A DNA stretch of 64,000 bases from Caulobacter endophyticus (GTDB taxonomy: Bacteria; Pseudomonadota; Alphaproteobacteria; Caulobacterales; Caulobacteraceae): the NCBI RefSeq assembly GCF_029543245.1, contig NZ_JARQWV010000025.1, forward strand, positions 1 to 64,000, written 5' to 3'. Every line of letters begins with the position of its first letter. Positions within the stretch are counted from its first letter, which is position 1. The notes below the pieces were generated by a model. The model did not search any database. It was not told the origin of the DNA and saw only the letters and a program-made list of their open reading frames with translations. Shown piece after piece: positions 7,891-15,214 of this stretch. A program made the position numbers and the translations under genes.

Positions 7891-7902
7891 ATCACAAGTG
7901 AT
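7891..7902. promoter_or_regulatory. Candidate LysR operator between the LysR and MFS genes
   Basis: ATCAC and GTGAT form perfect inverted arms around AA, 12 bases upstream of the LysR start codon and 77 upstream of the MFS start. Size and place fit an LTTR recognition site, which is usually an interrupted dyad in the shared intergenic region. Confidence 0.45.
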
Positions 7903-7978
7903 AGTCTTTCCGGCAATCTAATTCATCGAAGGCTACGGCGCTATCTGACGGCTCGAACAATCATCGGAGCCGGCAGCC

Positions 7979-9145
7979 ATGCCTCTCGCCCTCTACGCCC
8001 TGACCGTCGGCGCCTTCGGGATCGGCGTCACGGAATTCGTCATCATGGGCCTGCTGATGCAGGTCTCCGCCGATCTCGGCGTCTCGATCCCCACGGCCGG
8101 CTGGCTGATGACCGGCTATGCGCTGGGGGTCTTCGTCGGTGCGCCGATCCTCACCCTGGCCACGCGCCGCCTGCCGCCCAAGACCACCCTGCTGGCCCTG
8201 ATGGCCATCTTCACCCTGGGCAACCTGGTCGCGGCCCTGGCGCCGACCTTCGGCATACTGATGGGCGCGCGGATCATCACCGCACTGGCCCACGGCACCT
8301 TCTTCGGCGTCGGCTCGCTGGTCGCCGTGTCGCTGGTTCCGCCCGAGCGCAAGGCCTCGGCCATCGCCATCATGTTCACCGGCCTGACCCTGGCCACCCT
8401 GCTGGGCGTGCCGTTCGGCGCGTGGCTGGGCCTGGCCTTCGGCTGGCGCTCGACCTTCTGGGCCGTGACCGCCATCGGCGCCGTCGCCCTGGTCGTGCTG
8501 GCCCTGCTGGTGCCCAAGGGCGAGAAGGCTGCGCAGCCCGCCGCCCTCAAGGAGGAGTTCGCGGTCCTCGCCCGTCCGCAGGTGCAACTGGGCCTGGCCA
8601 TGACCGTGCTGGGCTTTGGCGGGGTGTTCGCCGTCTTCACCTACATCCAGCCGATCCTGACCGAGCTGGCCGGCTTCTCGAAGGCCGCCGTCTCGCCGAT
8701 CCTGCTGGTGTTCGGCGCGGGCCTGGTGGCCGGCAACCTCTTGGGCGGCCGCTGGGCCGACAAGGCCCTGAACAAGGCGCTGGCCGGCAGCATCGCCATC
8801 CTCACCGTGATCATGCTGGCCGCCGGCTGGGCGTTCCACGACAAGGTCGGCGCGGTGCTGGCCGCCTTCCTGCTGGGCGCGGCCGCCTTCGCCACCGTCG
8901 CCCCGCTGCAGATGCGGGTGCTGAGCCAGGCCGGCGGCGCGGGCCAGGGCCTGGCCTCCAGCCTGAACATCGCCGCCTTCAACCTCGGCAACGCCATCGG
9001 CGCGGCCCTGGGCGGCGCGGTCATCGCCCACGGCCTGGGCCTCGCGGCCATCGCCCCGATCGCGGCCCTGGTGCCCCTGGGCGCCCTGCTCCTGGCCGGG
9101 GTGAGCCTCGGCCTCGAGCGCAAGGCGCGGCTGGCGACGGCATAG
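7979..9145 (+). CDS. MFS transporter, DHA1 (AraJ/sugar-efflux-like) family
   Basis: A 388-residue inner-membrane protein with about 12 hydrophobic segments. The N-terminus LYALTVGAFGIGVTEFVIMGLL is the signature first helix of DHA1 exporters of the AraJ/YdhP/NepI group. GYALGVFVGAPIL in the next helix and GARIITALAHGTFFGVG in helix 4 also fit. Likely proton-coupled export of a small molecule; the substrate is unknown. It is divergent from a LysR regulator that probably controls it. Family A repeat copy 2 lies directly after the stop. Confidence 0.87.
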   Translation: MPLALYALTVGAFGIGVTEFVIMGLLMQVSADLGVSIPTAGWLMTGYALGVFVGAPILTLATRRLPPKTTLLALMAIFTLGNLVAALAPTFGILMGARIITALAHGTFFGVGSLVAVSLVPPERKASAIAIMFTGLTLATLLGVPFGAWLGLAFGWRSTFWAVTAIGAVALVVLALLVPKGEKAAQPAALKEEFAVLARPQVQLGLAMTVLGFGGVFAVFTYIQPILTELAGFSKAAVSPILLVFGAGLVAGNLLGGRWADKALNKALAGSIAILTVIMLAAGWAFHDKVGAVLAAFLLGAAAFATVAPLQMRVLSQAGGAGQGLASSLNIAAFNLGNAIGAALGGAVIAHGLGLAAIAPIAALVPLGALLLAGVSLGLERKARLATA

Positions 9146-9148
9146 TTT

Positions 9149-9311
9149 CCTTCTCCCCTTGCGGGAGAAGGTGTCGGCGGAGCCGACGGATGAGGGGTCG
9201 CCCCACGAAAGGCGCAGCGACAGCTGATCGGCTGTCGCTGCGTCCTGCTTTTGAGAGACCCCTCACCCGACCTCGCTCCGCGAGGCCACCCTCTCCCGCA
9301 AGGGGAGAGGG
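9149..9311. repeat. Long hairpin repeat, family A copy 2
   Basis: Same ends as copy 1 in the same orientation (CCTTCTCCCCTTGCGGGAGAAGG at left, CCCTCTCCCGCAAGGGGAGAGGG at right). The core is itself palindromic: GCAGCGACAGCTGATC faces GGCTGTCGCTGC. It separates two co-oriented transporter genes. Confidence 0.85.
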
Positions 9312-9349
9312 CATGGCTCCGCCCTTCCACCCCTGCTAAAGCCCCCGCC

Positions 9350-10117
9350 ATGCTGACCGACCCCTTCTTCTACGCCGTCGCCATTCCCGCCGTGATCCTG
9401 GTGGGGCTGGCCAAGGGCGGGTTCTCGGGGATCGGGGTGGTGGCCACCCCCCTGATGGCCCTGGCGGTCGGACCGGTGAAGGCCGCCGCGATCCTCTTGC
9501 CGCTACTGATCGTGCAGGACGTCGTCGGGGTCTGGGCCTATCGCAAGACCTGGGACAAGGGCCTGCTGATCCTGATGACCCCGCCGGCGGCGTTCGGCAT
9601 CTTTCTCGGCTGGGCCCTGGCGGCGCTGGTCTCGTCGGCGGCGGTGGAGCTGGCCGTGGGCCTGGTCTCGATCCTGTTCGCCGCCCAGCGCCTGTGGGCG
9701 GAGCGAGCGGTCAAGGCGGCCGCCACCATCGAGACCGGCCCGGCGCGGCCGTGGCTGGGCGCGCTGTGCGGCATGGCCTCGGGCTTCACCAGCCAGATCG
9801 CCCACGCCGGCGGCCCGCCGTTCCAGATCTACGTGCTGCCCCGCCGTCTGCCGCGCGACGTCTTCGTCGGCACCAGCGCCATCTTCTTCGCCGTGGTCAA
9901 CTGGATGAAGCTGCCGGCCTATATCGCGCTTGGCCAGTTCACGCCGCAGGTGCTGGCCACCGTGGCGGTGCTGCTGCCCGTGGCGATCGCCTCGACCTGG
10001 GCCGGCGTGCTGCTGGTGCGCAAGGTGCCGGCCGAAGGTTTCTACAAGGTGATCTACGTGCTTCTGATCCTGGTCGGAACCAAGCTGGCCTGGGACGGCT
10101 TTTTCGGACTGACATGA
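9350..10117 (+). CDS. TauE/SafE-family membrane permease
   Basis: A 255-residue membrane protein with about 8 hydrophobic segments. The first repeat contains VGLAKGGFSGIGVVATPLMAL (about 20-40), the signature of TauE/SafE (DUF81) carriers, and the second half has the related GMASGFTSQIAHAGGPPFQIYVL. Members export sulfite or sulfoacetate or move other anions; here the substrate is not evident from the neighbours. The ATG at 9350 is chosen because the upstream in-frame extension lies entirely inside repeat A2. The Shine-Dalgarno is weak. Confidence 0.87.
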   Translation: MLTDPFFYAVAIPAVILVGLAKGGFSGIGVVATPLMALAVGPVKAAAILLPLLIVQDVVGVWAYRKTWDKGLLILMTPPAAFGIFLGWALAALVSSAAVELAVGLVSILFAAQRLWAERAVKAAATIETGPARPWLGALCGMASGFTSQIAHAGGPPFQIYVLPRRLPRDVFVGTSAIFFAVVNWMKLPAYIALGQFTPQVLATVAVLLPVAIASTWAGVLLVRKVPAEGFYKVIYVLLILVGTKLAWDGFFGLT

Positions 10118-10203
10118 CGATTGGTCACGCTTGCGCGCCGCCCTTTCGGCGCCATGATGATCGCCGTTTATACGTCATCGAATTTGACTAGGCTGGGCGG
10201 GCC

Positions 10204-10869
10204 ATGACGATCTCCGACTTCACCAAGCACTACCCGACGACGGGCGCCAAGCTGGCCGACCTGATCGTGCACCTGGCCGGCCTGGCCTGCGCCCTGCTGG
10301 GCGGCGGCATCCTGCTGGGCCTGGCCTTCGGCCTGGGCTCGCTGGGCCAGATGGCCGCCATCGGGGTCTACACCCTGGGCCTGGTGACCATGCTGTCGCT
10401 GTCGACGGCCTACAATTTCTCCAAGGCGCGCTGGCAGCCGCTGCTGCGCCGCTTCGACCACGCCGGCATCTTCATCATGATCGCCGCCTCCTACACGCCC
10501 TTCACCACCCAGAACCTCGAGGGCTGGTGGGCGATCGGCATGACCACGGCGGTGTGGAGCGTGGCGGCCCTGGGCGTGGCGGCCAAGCTGTTCCTGCCCG
10601 GCCTCGACAAGCGTTTCTGGGTCGGCCTCTACATGGCCATGGGCTGGCTGGTGCTGGTCGCCATCAAGCCGATGATCGAGGGCCTGTCGTGGGTGGCGCT
10701 GCTGCTGCTGGCCATCGGCGGCCTCGTCTACTCCACCGGCACCGTCTTCTACCTGATGCGCCGCCTGAAGTTCCGCCGCGCCATCTGGCACGGCCACGTG
10801 ATCGGCGGGGCGGGCCTGCACTACGCGGCCGTACTGGTCGGGGTGGTGCTGTCCGGCGCCCGGGCCTAG
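10204..10869 (+). CDS. Hemolysin III / TrhA-like (PAQR-related) membrane protein
   Basis: A 221-residue protein with seven hydrophobic segments. The core motif RRFDHAGIFIMIAASYTPF (about 80-98) is diagnostic for HlyIII family proteins, as is the C-terminal WHGHVIGGAGLHY. At the place where many members have SSxxYH, this one has STAYN, so the first putative metal-ligand histidine is asparagine; this also occurs in an alphaproteobacterial subgroup I recall. Bacterial relatives affect membrane energetics or fatty-acid homeostasis, and the hemolysin name is historical. The patatin gene starts 8 bp after its stop, so the two are probably co-transcribed. Confidence 0.85.
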   Translation: MTISDFTKHYPTTGAKLADLIVHLAGLACALLGGGILLGLAFGLGSLGQMAAIGVYTLGLVTMLSLSTAYNFSKARWQPLLRRFDHAGIFIMIAASYTPFTTQNLEGWWAIGMTTAVWSVAALGVAAKLFLPGLDKRFWVGLYMAMGWLVLVAIKPMIEGLSWVALLLLAIGGLVYSTGTVFYLMRRLKFRRAIWHGHVIGGAGLHYAAVLVGVVLSGARA

Positions 10870-10877
10870 GTCCGCCG

Positions 10878-12137
10878 ATGGAGCGCGGAGGGGACCGCGG
10901 GGGCGACAACAAGATCACGATCCAGGGCTTCTTCCGCGACTGGAAGGGACCCGATCCGCTGCGCGGCAAGCGCCTGCCCGCCCCCCCGGCCGACGCCCAC
11001 CATGTCGAGGCGGTCGACTTCCCCGGCGTGCGCCTGTCGATCGAGCAGGCCGAGGATGCGCTCAAGGCCGCCGCCGACCGCCTGGCGCCGGTGCGCTCGC
11101 TGATCGGCCTCGACGAGTTCAACATTCTCGCCCTCTCCGGCGGCGCGGCCGGCGGCGCCTATGGCGCGGGCGTGCTGACGGGCCTGACCAAGGCCGGCCG
11201 CCGGCCCGACTTCGCCATCGTCACCGGCGTCTCGACCGGCGCCCTGATCGCGCCGCTGGCCTTCCTGGGCCCGGCCTGGGACGATCGCCTGACCGAGGCC
11301 TATCTGGGCGGCCACGCCGCCGAGCTGCTCAGCCTGCGGCGCCTCGCCCCTGCGCTTGGCCCCAGCATCTTCAAGGGCGAAAGCCTGGACGCCCTGGTCG
11401 AGCCCTTCGTCGACGAGACCATGATCGACGCCGTCGCGGCCGAGCACGCCAGGGGCCGGCGCCTGCTGATCGCCACCACCAATCTCGACAACCAGCGGGC
11501 CTCGATCTGGGACATGGGGGCCATCGCCACCCATGGCGGCCCGCGGGCGGTGAAGCTGTTCCGCGAGGTGCTGGTGGCCTCGGCCACGGTGCCGGGCCTG
11601 TTCCCGCCCAAGATGATCGAGGTCGAGGCCGATGGCCGGCGTCACCAGGAGATGCATGTCGACGGCGGGGTGGCCGCGCCGCTGTTCCTGATGCCCGACG
11701 CGCTGCTGCACTGGCGCAACCTGGGCCAGCGCCTGCGCCGCGGGCGGGTCTATGTCATCGTCAACACGGTGCTGGATCCCTCGCCGCGCTCGACCCCGCC
11801 GGGCGTGGCCTCGATCATGGGCCGCAGCTTCGAGACCATGCTGCGCTTTTCCTATCGCCAGGCGCTCAGCCTGGCCGAGGGCTTCTGCACGCGCCACAAC
11901 CTGCCGCTCAGCGTGGCCTCGATCCCGGGCGACTTCGACGGCATCAACATGCTGCGGTTCGAGACGCCGACCATGCGGAAGATCTACGACGCCGCCGAGA
12001 AGCTGGCCATGGACGACAAGGTCTGGGCCAGCCCGACCCTCGAACCGACCGGCTGGCGCGGCCTGTTCAAGCGGGCCGGCAATCGCCCCAAGCCCGAGCC
12101 CGGCGCCATCAGCCTGGACCCGGCGACCGACGGCTGA
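10878..12137 (+). CDS. Patatin-like phospholipase
   Basis: A 419-residue protein with the catalytic core of patatin acyl hydrolases. It has a glycine-rich oxyanion loop GGAAGGAYGAG (88-98), the nucleophile S119 in GVSTG, and the Asp of the Ser-Asp dyad in DGG (D262). No signal peptide is visible, so it likely acts on phospholipids at the cytoplasmic face. The first 75 residues form an N-terminal extension (ITIQGFFRDWKGPDPLRG) outside the patatin domain. It starts 8 bp after the hemolysin III gene. Its 3' end overlaps the convergent gene at 12109 by 29 bp. Confidence 0.9.
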   Translation: MERGGDRGGDNKITIQGFFRDWKGPDPLRGKRLPAPPADAHHVEAVDFPGVRLSIEQAEDALKAAADRLAPVRSLIGLDEFNILALSGGAAGGAYGAGVLTGLTKAGRRPDFAIVTGVSTGALIAPLAFLGPAWDDRLTEAYLGGHAAELLSLRRLAPALGPSIFKGESLDALVEPFVDETMIDAVAAEHARGRRLLIATTNLDNQRASIWDMGAIATHGGPRAVKLFREVLVASATVPGLFPPKMIEVEADGRRHQEMHVDGGVAAPLFLMPDALLHWRNLGQRLRRGRVYVIVNTVLDPSPRSTPPGVASIMGRSFETMLRFSYRQALSLAEGFCTRHNLPLSVASIPGDFDGINMLRFETPTMRKIYDAAEKLAMDDKVWASPTLEPTGWRGLFKRAGNRPKPEPGAISLDPATDG

Positions 12138-12723
12138 GCGCCTCGGCGCGGCGGCGCCTGCGGGCCTTGGTCTCGGCCTCCTCGATAAGCTGGAACAGGC
12201 CCCAGAACCCGACCATGGCCAGCAGGCCGGGAAGGATCAGGAAATCGGGATCGCTCATCTGGTCGAGCATCGCGTTTCGCCGCCGCCACGACCACAGCTG
12301 CTCGTCGGGTGAGAACAGCACGCTGTCGCCCAGCAACGCATGGACCAGCACATTGCGCATCCGGCCACCCTTGGTGTGCTCGGCGCCGTAGGACACCGTC
12401 AGGCGGTAGGGCCGCCCCGCCGCCAGGCCCAGCCGCCCCAGCCCCTCCTCGAGACAGGGCCGTGGCCTGGTCGCCGCCAGCGGCGCGCAATGCAGGGTCA
12501 GGACCCGGCCGTCGCGCAGCCGAAGCTCGTAAGGCGCGCCCGGCCGGGCGTCGGCGGGGACCATCACCTCGCCCTCGGCGGCGCGAATGTAGTCGGGCAG
12601 CCGCACCGGATCGGGACCGAACAGCGCGGCCAGGGCCGGCCAGGACAGGCCCGCGGCGAAGACCAGGCAGATCACCGTCCAGACGACGCCGATGCGGTCG
12701 CCCCTCTTCTTCGTGCCGCTCAT
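12109..12723 (-). CDS. Membrane protein of unknown function, two hydrophobic segments
   Basis: A 204-residue protein without a recognised family. An N-terminal membrane segment (VVWTVICLVFAAGLSWPALAAL, about 13-34) is followed by a roughly 110-residue soluble domain rich in short beta-like stretches (YELRLRDGRVLTLHC). A second segment near 170-185 (FLILPGLLAMVGFWGLFQLI) precedes an Arg-rich tail. The layout resembles small DUF3592-type membrane proteins with an extracytoplasmic domain between two helices, but I would not insist on that. The ATG at 12723 avoids a 36-residue upstream extension of low quality. Confidence 0.55.
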   Translation of the reverse strand: MSGTKKRGDRIGVVWTVICLVFAAGLSWPALAALFGPDPVRLPDYIRAAEGEVMVPADARPGAPYELRLRDGRVLTLHCAPLAATRPRPCLEEGLGRLGLAAGRPYRLTVSYGAEHTKGGRMRNVLVHALLGDSVLFSPDEQLWSWRRRNAMLDQMSDPDFLILPGLLAMVGFWGLFQLIEEAETKARRRRRAEALSRRSPGPG

Positions 12724-12876
12724 CAATGACGCCCCCGCCTCGCCGCGCGGTTCTAGGGCGCCCGGACGCGGCCGGTCGAGCCCGATCTCCAGATTGCAGG
12801 CCCGAAACCGAGCGCAGTCATCGCGCAGCACTCGGCCGCTAGGCAGGGCGGGCCCTCAGCCACGCTCGAACCGGTC

Positions 12877-13332
12877 ATGCGCAAGCTCATCCTTCCCGCC
12901 CTCGCCGTCGCCCTCCTCGCCACGACCGCCCACGCCCAGCCGCCCGGCGGCGGTCGGGGTCCGGGCGGGGGTCCGCCGCCGGGCGGCGCCGGCGGGCCGG
13001 GACAGGGCCCGGGACCGGGCGGCGGCAAGCAGACCGACCTGGAAAAGGTCATGATCGTCGGCGTCGTCCAGGCCGTGGACCCGGCCGCCGACCGGGTGAC
13101 CATCGCCTACCAGGCCAACGAGGCGCTGAACTGGCCGGCGGGCGCCATGCCGTTCGCCACCGCCAGGCCAGGCATGCTGGGCGGCGTCGTGGTCGGCCAG
13201 GCGGTGCGCTTCACCCTGTCAAACCATCGCATCGCCGCCTTCCTGCCGGAAGGCGGCGCGGGCGCGCCTCCGCTGCCCGGCGGCGAAGGCCCCGGCGGCG
13301 GAGACGACCGGCCCCCGCCGCCCCCGCGCTAG
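12877..13332 (+). CDS. Exported Gly/Pro-rich protein with a CusF-like domain
   Basis: A 151-residue exported protein: signal peptide 1-20 (ending AHAQ), a Gly/Pro-rich linker at 21-50, a roughly 70-residue globular part, and a second Pro/Gly-rich tail. The globular part fits the CusF/CusB C-terminal OB-fold family: GVVQAVDPAADRVTIAY, then ALNWPAGAMPF, then GQAVRFTL. CusF binds Cu(I)/Ag(I) through one His, two Met and a Trp. Here the Trp of the NWP motif and one Met are kept, but the His position and the second Met are replaced. It could be a periplasmic metal-binding or purely structural relative. No Cus efflux genes are nearby. Confidence 0.6.
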   Translation: MRKLILPALAVALLATTAHAQPPGGGRGPGGGPPPGGAGGPGQGPGPGGGKQTDLEKVMIVGVVQAVDPAADRVTIAYQANEALNWPAGAMPFATARPGMLGGVVVGQAVRFTLSNHRIAAFLPEGGAGAPPLPGGEGPGGGDDRPPPPPR

Positions 13333-13338
13333 CCGGGC

Positions 13339-14073
13339 TCAGACCTGGGCCAGGCCGCCGTCGACGAACACCTCGCCGCCGGTCATGAAGCTGGAGTCCG
13401 ACGAGGCCAGGAACGCGGCCACCGCGCCGGTCTCGGCCGGATCGCCCATGCGGCCAAGCACCGTAGAGGCGCCCATGGCGGCCACGCCCTCGTCCCCCAG
13501 CACCTCCTGGGCCAGTTCGGTGGTGATCGGACCAGGCGACATCACGTTGACCCGCACGCCCGTGCCGCGCAGGTCCAGCGCCCAGCTGCGCGCCAGGTTG
13601 CGCACGGCGGCCTTGGTGGCGCTGTAGATGCTGAAGGCCGGCGTGCCCATCACCCCGGTGCTCGACCCGGTCAGGATGATCGAGCCGCCCTGCCCCATCA
13701 GCGGCAGGGCCTTCTGCACGGTGAACACCAGGCCCTTCACATTGAGGTCGAAGATTTGGTCGTAGTGCTCGACCGTGATCTCGCCCAGCGGCGCGAACGA
13801 TCCCGTGCCGGCGTTGGCCAGCAGGATGTCGAGACCGCCGCGCTCGGCCTTCACCGCCTCGTACAGACGGTCCAGGTCGGCCAGGTCGGTCACCGAGCCG
13901 CGCACGGCGCGGGCGTTGGGGCCCAGCTCCTTCAGGGCTGCGTCCAGCGCCGCCTGCCGGCGGCCGAAGATGTAGACGAACGCGCCTTCCTCGACAAAGC
14001 GCTTGGCCGCGCCCAGGCCGATGCCGCTTGCGCCGCCGGTGATCACCGCGGTCTTGCCTTCAAGTCTGCTCAT
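13339..14073 (-). CDS. Short-chain dehydrogenase/reductase, HxlR-linked
   Basis: A 244-residue classical SDR: TGGASGIG at 12-19, NAG at 87-89, and catalytic S138, Y150 and K154 (YSATK). It keeps the C-terminal GGEVFVDGG family ending. The substrate is unknown. It is divergent from an HxlR regulator with an inverted repeat in the spacer. HxlR-SDR pairs of this type are common in bacteria and often respond to quinones or electrophiles, so a role in reducing a reactive carbonyl is a reasonable guess. Confidence 0.88.
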   Translation of the reverse strand: MSRLEGKTAVITGGASGIGLGAAKRFVEEGAFVYIFGRRQAALDAALKELGPNARAVRGSVTDLADLDRLYEAVKAERGGLDILLANAGTGSFAPLGEITVEHYDQIFDLNVKGLVFTVQKALPLMGQGGSIILTGSSTGVMGTPAFSIYSATKAAVRNLARSWALDLRGTGVRVNVMSPGPITTELAQEVLGDEGVAAMGASTVLGRMGDPAETGAVAAFLASSDSSFMTGGEVFVDGGLAQV

Positions 14074-14116
14074 GTCTTGCCTCCTTCAGTATGGCGGCAA
14101 GGGAATTGGCGACCTA

Positions 14117-14136
14117 CATACCTATCGACAAGTATG
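14117..14136. promoter_or_regulatory. Candidate HxlR operator between the SDR and HxlR genes
   Basis: CATAC (14117-14121) and GTATG (14132-14136) are perfect inverted arms separated by 10 bp, in an AT-richer stretch 44 bp upstream of the SDR start. Dyads of this size in the shared spacer are usual binding sites of HxlR dimers. Confidence 0.4.
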
Positions 14137-14177
14137 CACCTTTTGGTAAGCACCCAGAAAGTTCAGGACCCGGGAAG

Positions 14178-14579
14178 ATGAGCGACGCTCCCCTCTGCAC
14201 CACCGGCTTCAGCTGCGGGCTGGACGCGACGCTTCGCGTGGTTTCCGGCAAGTGGAAGCCGCTGATCCTCTATTTCCTGCTGCAGGGGCCCACCCGCTAC
14301 GGCGAGTTGCGCCGGGCCGTGCGCGGCGTCAGCGACAAGGTGCTGATCCAGCAGCTGAAGGAGCTGGAGGGCGACGACCTGATCGTGCGCACCGACTACA
14401 AGGAGGTTCCGCCCAGGGTCGACTACAGCCTGACCCCGCTGGGCCTGAGCCTGACCAAGGCGCTGGAGCCGCTCAGCGCCTGGGGCATGGAGAACATGGC
14501 CGAGGTGGCCCGGGTGCTGGCCCAGCGCCAGAGCTGGCCGGGGCGCGCGGGGACGACAAACTCGCCTTCAGCCTCTTGA
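14178..14579 (+). CDS. HxlR-family transcriptional regulator
   Basis: A 133-residue winged-helix protein with the HxlR core: LRVVSGKWKPLILYFLLQGPTRYGELRR (about 19-46), the recognition segment VSDKVLIQQLKELEGDDLI, and the wing YKEVPPRVDYSLTPLG. Two cysteines lie near the N-terminus (C7 and C13). C13 is at the place of the conserved sensor cysteine of YodB/QsrR-like members, so thiol sensing is plausible. The ATG at 14178 has GGGAAG before it. An in-frame start at 14091 would cover the shared operator and is rejected. Confidence 0.87.
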   Translation: MSDAPLCTTGFSCGLDATLRVVSGKWKPLILYFLLQGPTRYGELRRAVRGVSDKVLIQQLKELEGDDLIVRTDYKEVPPRVDYSLTPLGLSLTKALEPLSAWGMENMAEVARVLAQRQSWPGRAGTTNSPSAS

Positions 14580-14582
14580 GAT

Positions 14583-14734
14583 CGTCATCCCGGCCGTGCG
14601 TCCGCGAAGCGGGCGGGCGCGCCGGGACCCAGGGGCGACCGGCAATACATCGGCCGCCTTCTTGCGGCGAACCCAGGCTCCGCGCCCGGTCGCCTGGGTC
14701 CCGGATAAGCGCTACGCGCTTTCCGGGATGATGA
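14583..14734. repeat. Intergenic repeat, family D copy 1 (CGTCATCCCGG type)
   Basis: Inverted ends CGTCATCCCGG and CCGGGATGATG enclose GGGACCCAGGGGCGACCGG and the facing CGCCTGGGTCCCGG. Three more copies lie at 29560, 37171 and 57226. Confidence 0.85.
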
Positions 14735-14791
14735 GCTTGGGTGTTTCAATCTTGCGCGCCCGCCCCATCGGATACGGACGCAAGCCTGCGC

Positions 14792-15118
14792 TCAGCCGGC
14801 CTTCTTCAGGTGGCGCGCGCGCAGCTTGGCGAGGTTCGGCGGATCGGCGCGGAAGTCGGACGCCAGGCCCAGGCGGGCGTTGCACGAGGGGCAGCGTACG
14901 TGGTCGCTGTCGGCCAGTTCGACCGGCGGATCGAAGCGGGTGCCGCAGGGCTTGCACTTCCAGTCGCCGACGGCCGGGGGCGGCGGCGGCGGGGCAGGCT
15001 CGGGGGTCACGACCTTGACGGCCTTCTGCAGCCGCTCAAGCGGCGGCGGGCCGCCAGGCGCGGCGACGCCGCTCTTCAGGCTCAGGATCTTGCGGCGCGG
15101 GGGCTCGCTCTCGCTCAT
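14792..15118 (-). CDS. Small zinc-ribbon protein
   Basis: A 108-residue protein. The N-terminal half is a basic, proline-rich disordered stretch (PEPAPPPPPPAV at 40-50). The C-terminal half has two CxxC pairs, C55/C58 (KCKPCG) and C76/C79 (RCPSCN), with the spacing of a single zinc ribbon. The ending NLAKLRARHLKKAG is strongly basic and could contact nucleic acid. The function is unknown. No operon partner is evident. Confidence 0.65.
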   Translation of the reverse strand: MSESEPPRRKILSLKSGVAAPGGPPPLERLQKAVKVVTPEPAPPPPPPAVGDWKCKPCGTRFDPPVELADSDHVRCPSCNARLGLASDFRADPPNLAKLRARHLKKAG

Positions 15119-15214
15119 GACGCTCGACGATTTTGCGGACGGATCGACGCTAGCTGCATGATCACGGCCGGAAACTCAAGCGCCGCGAGGTCGCGGGGTC
15201 AAATCAAACGCCGG

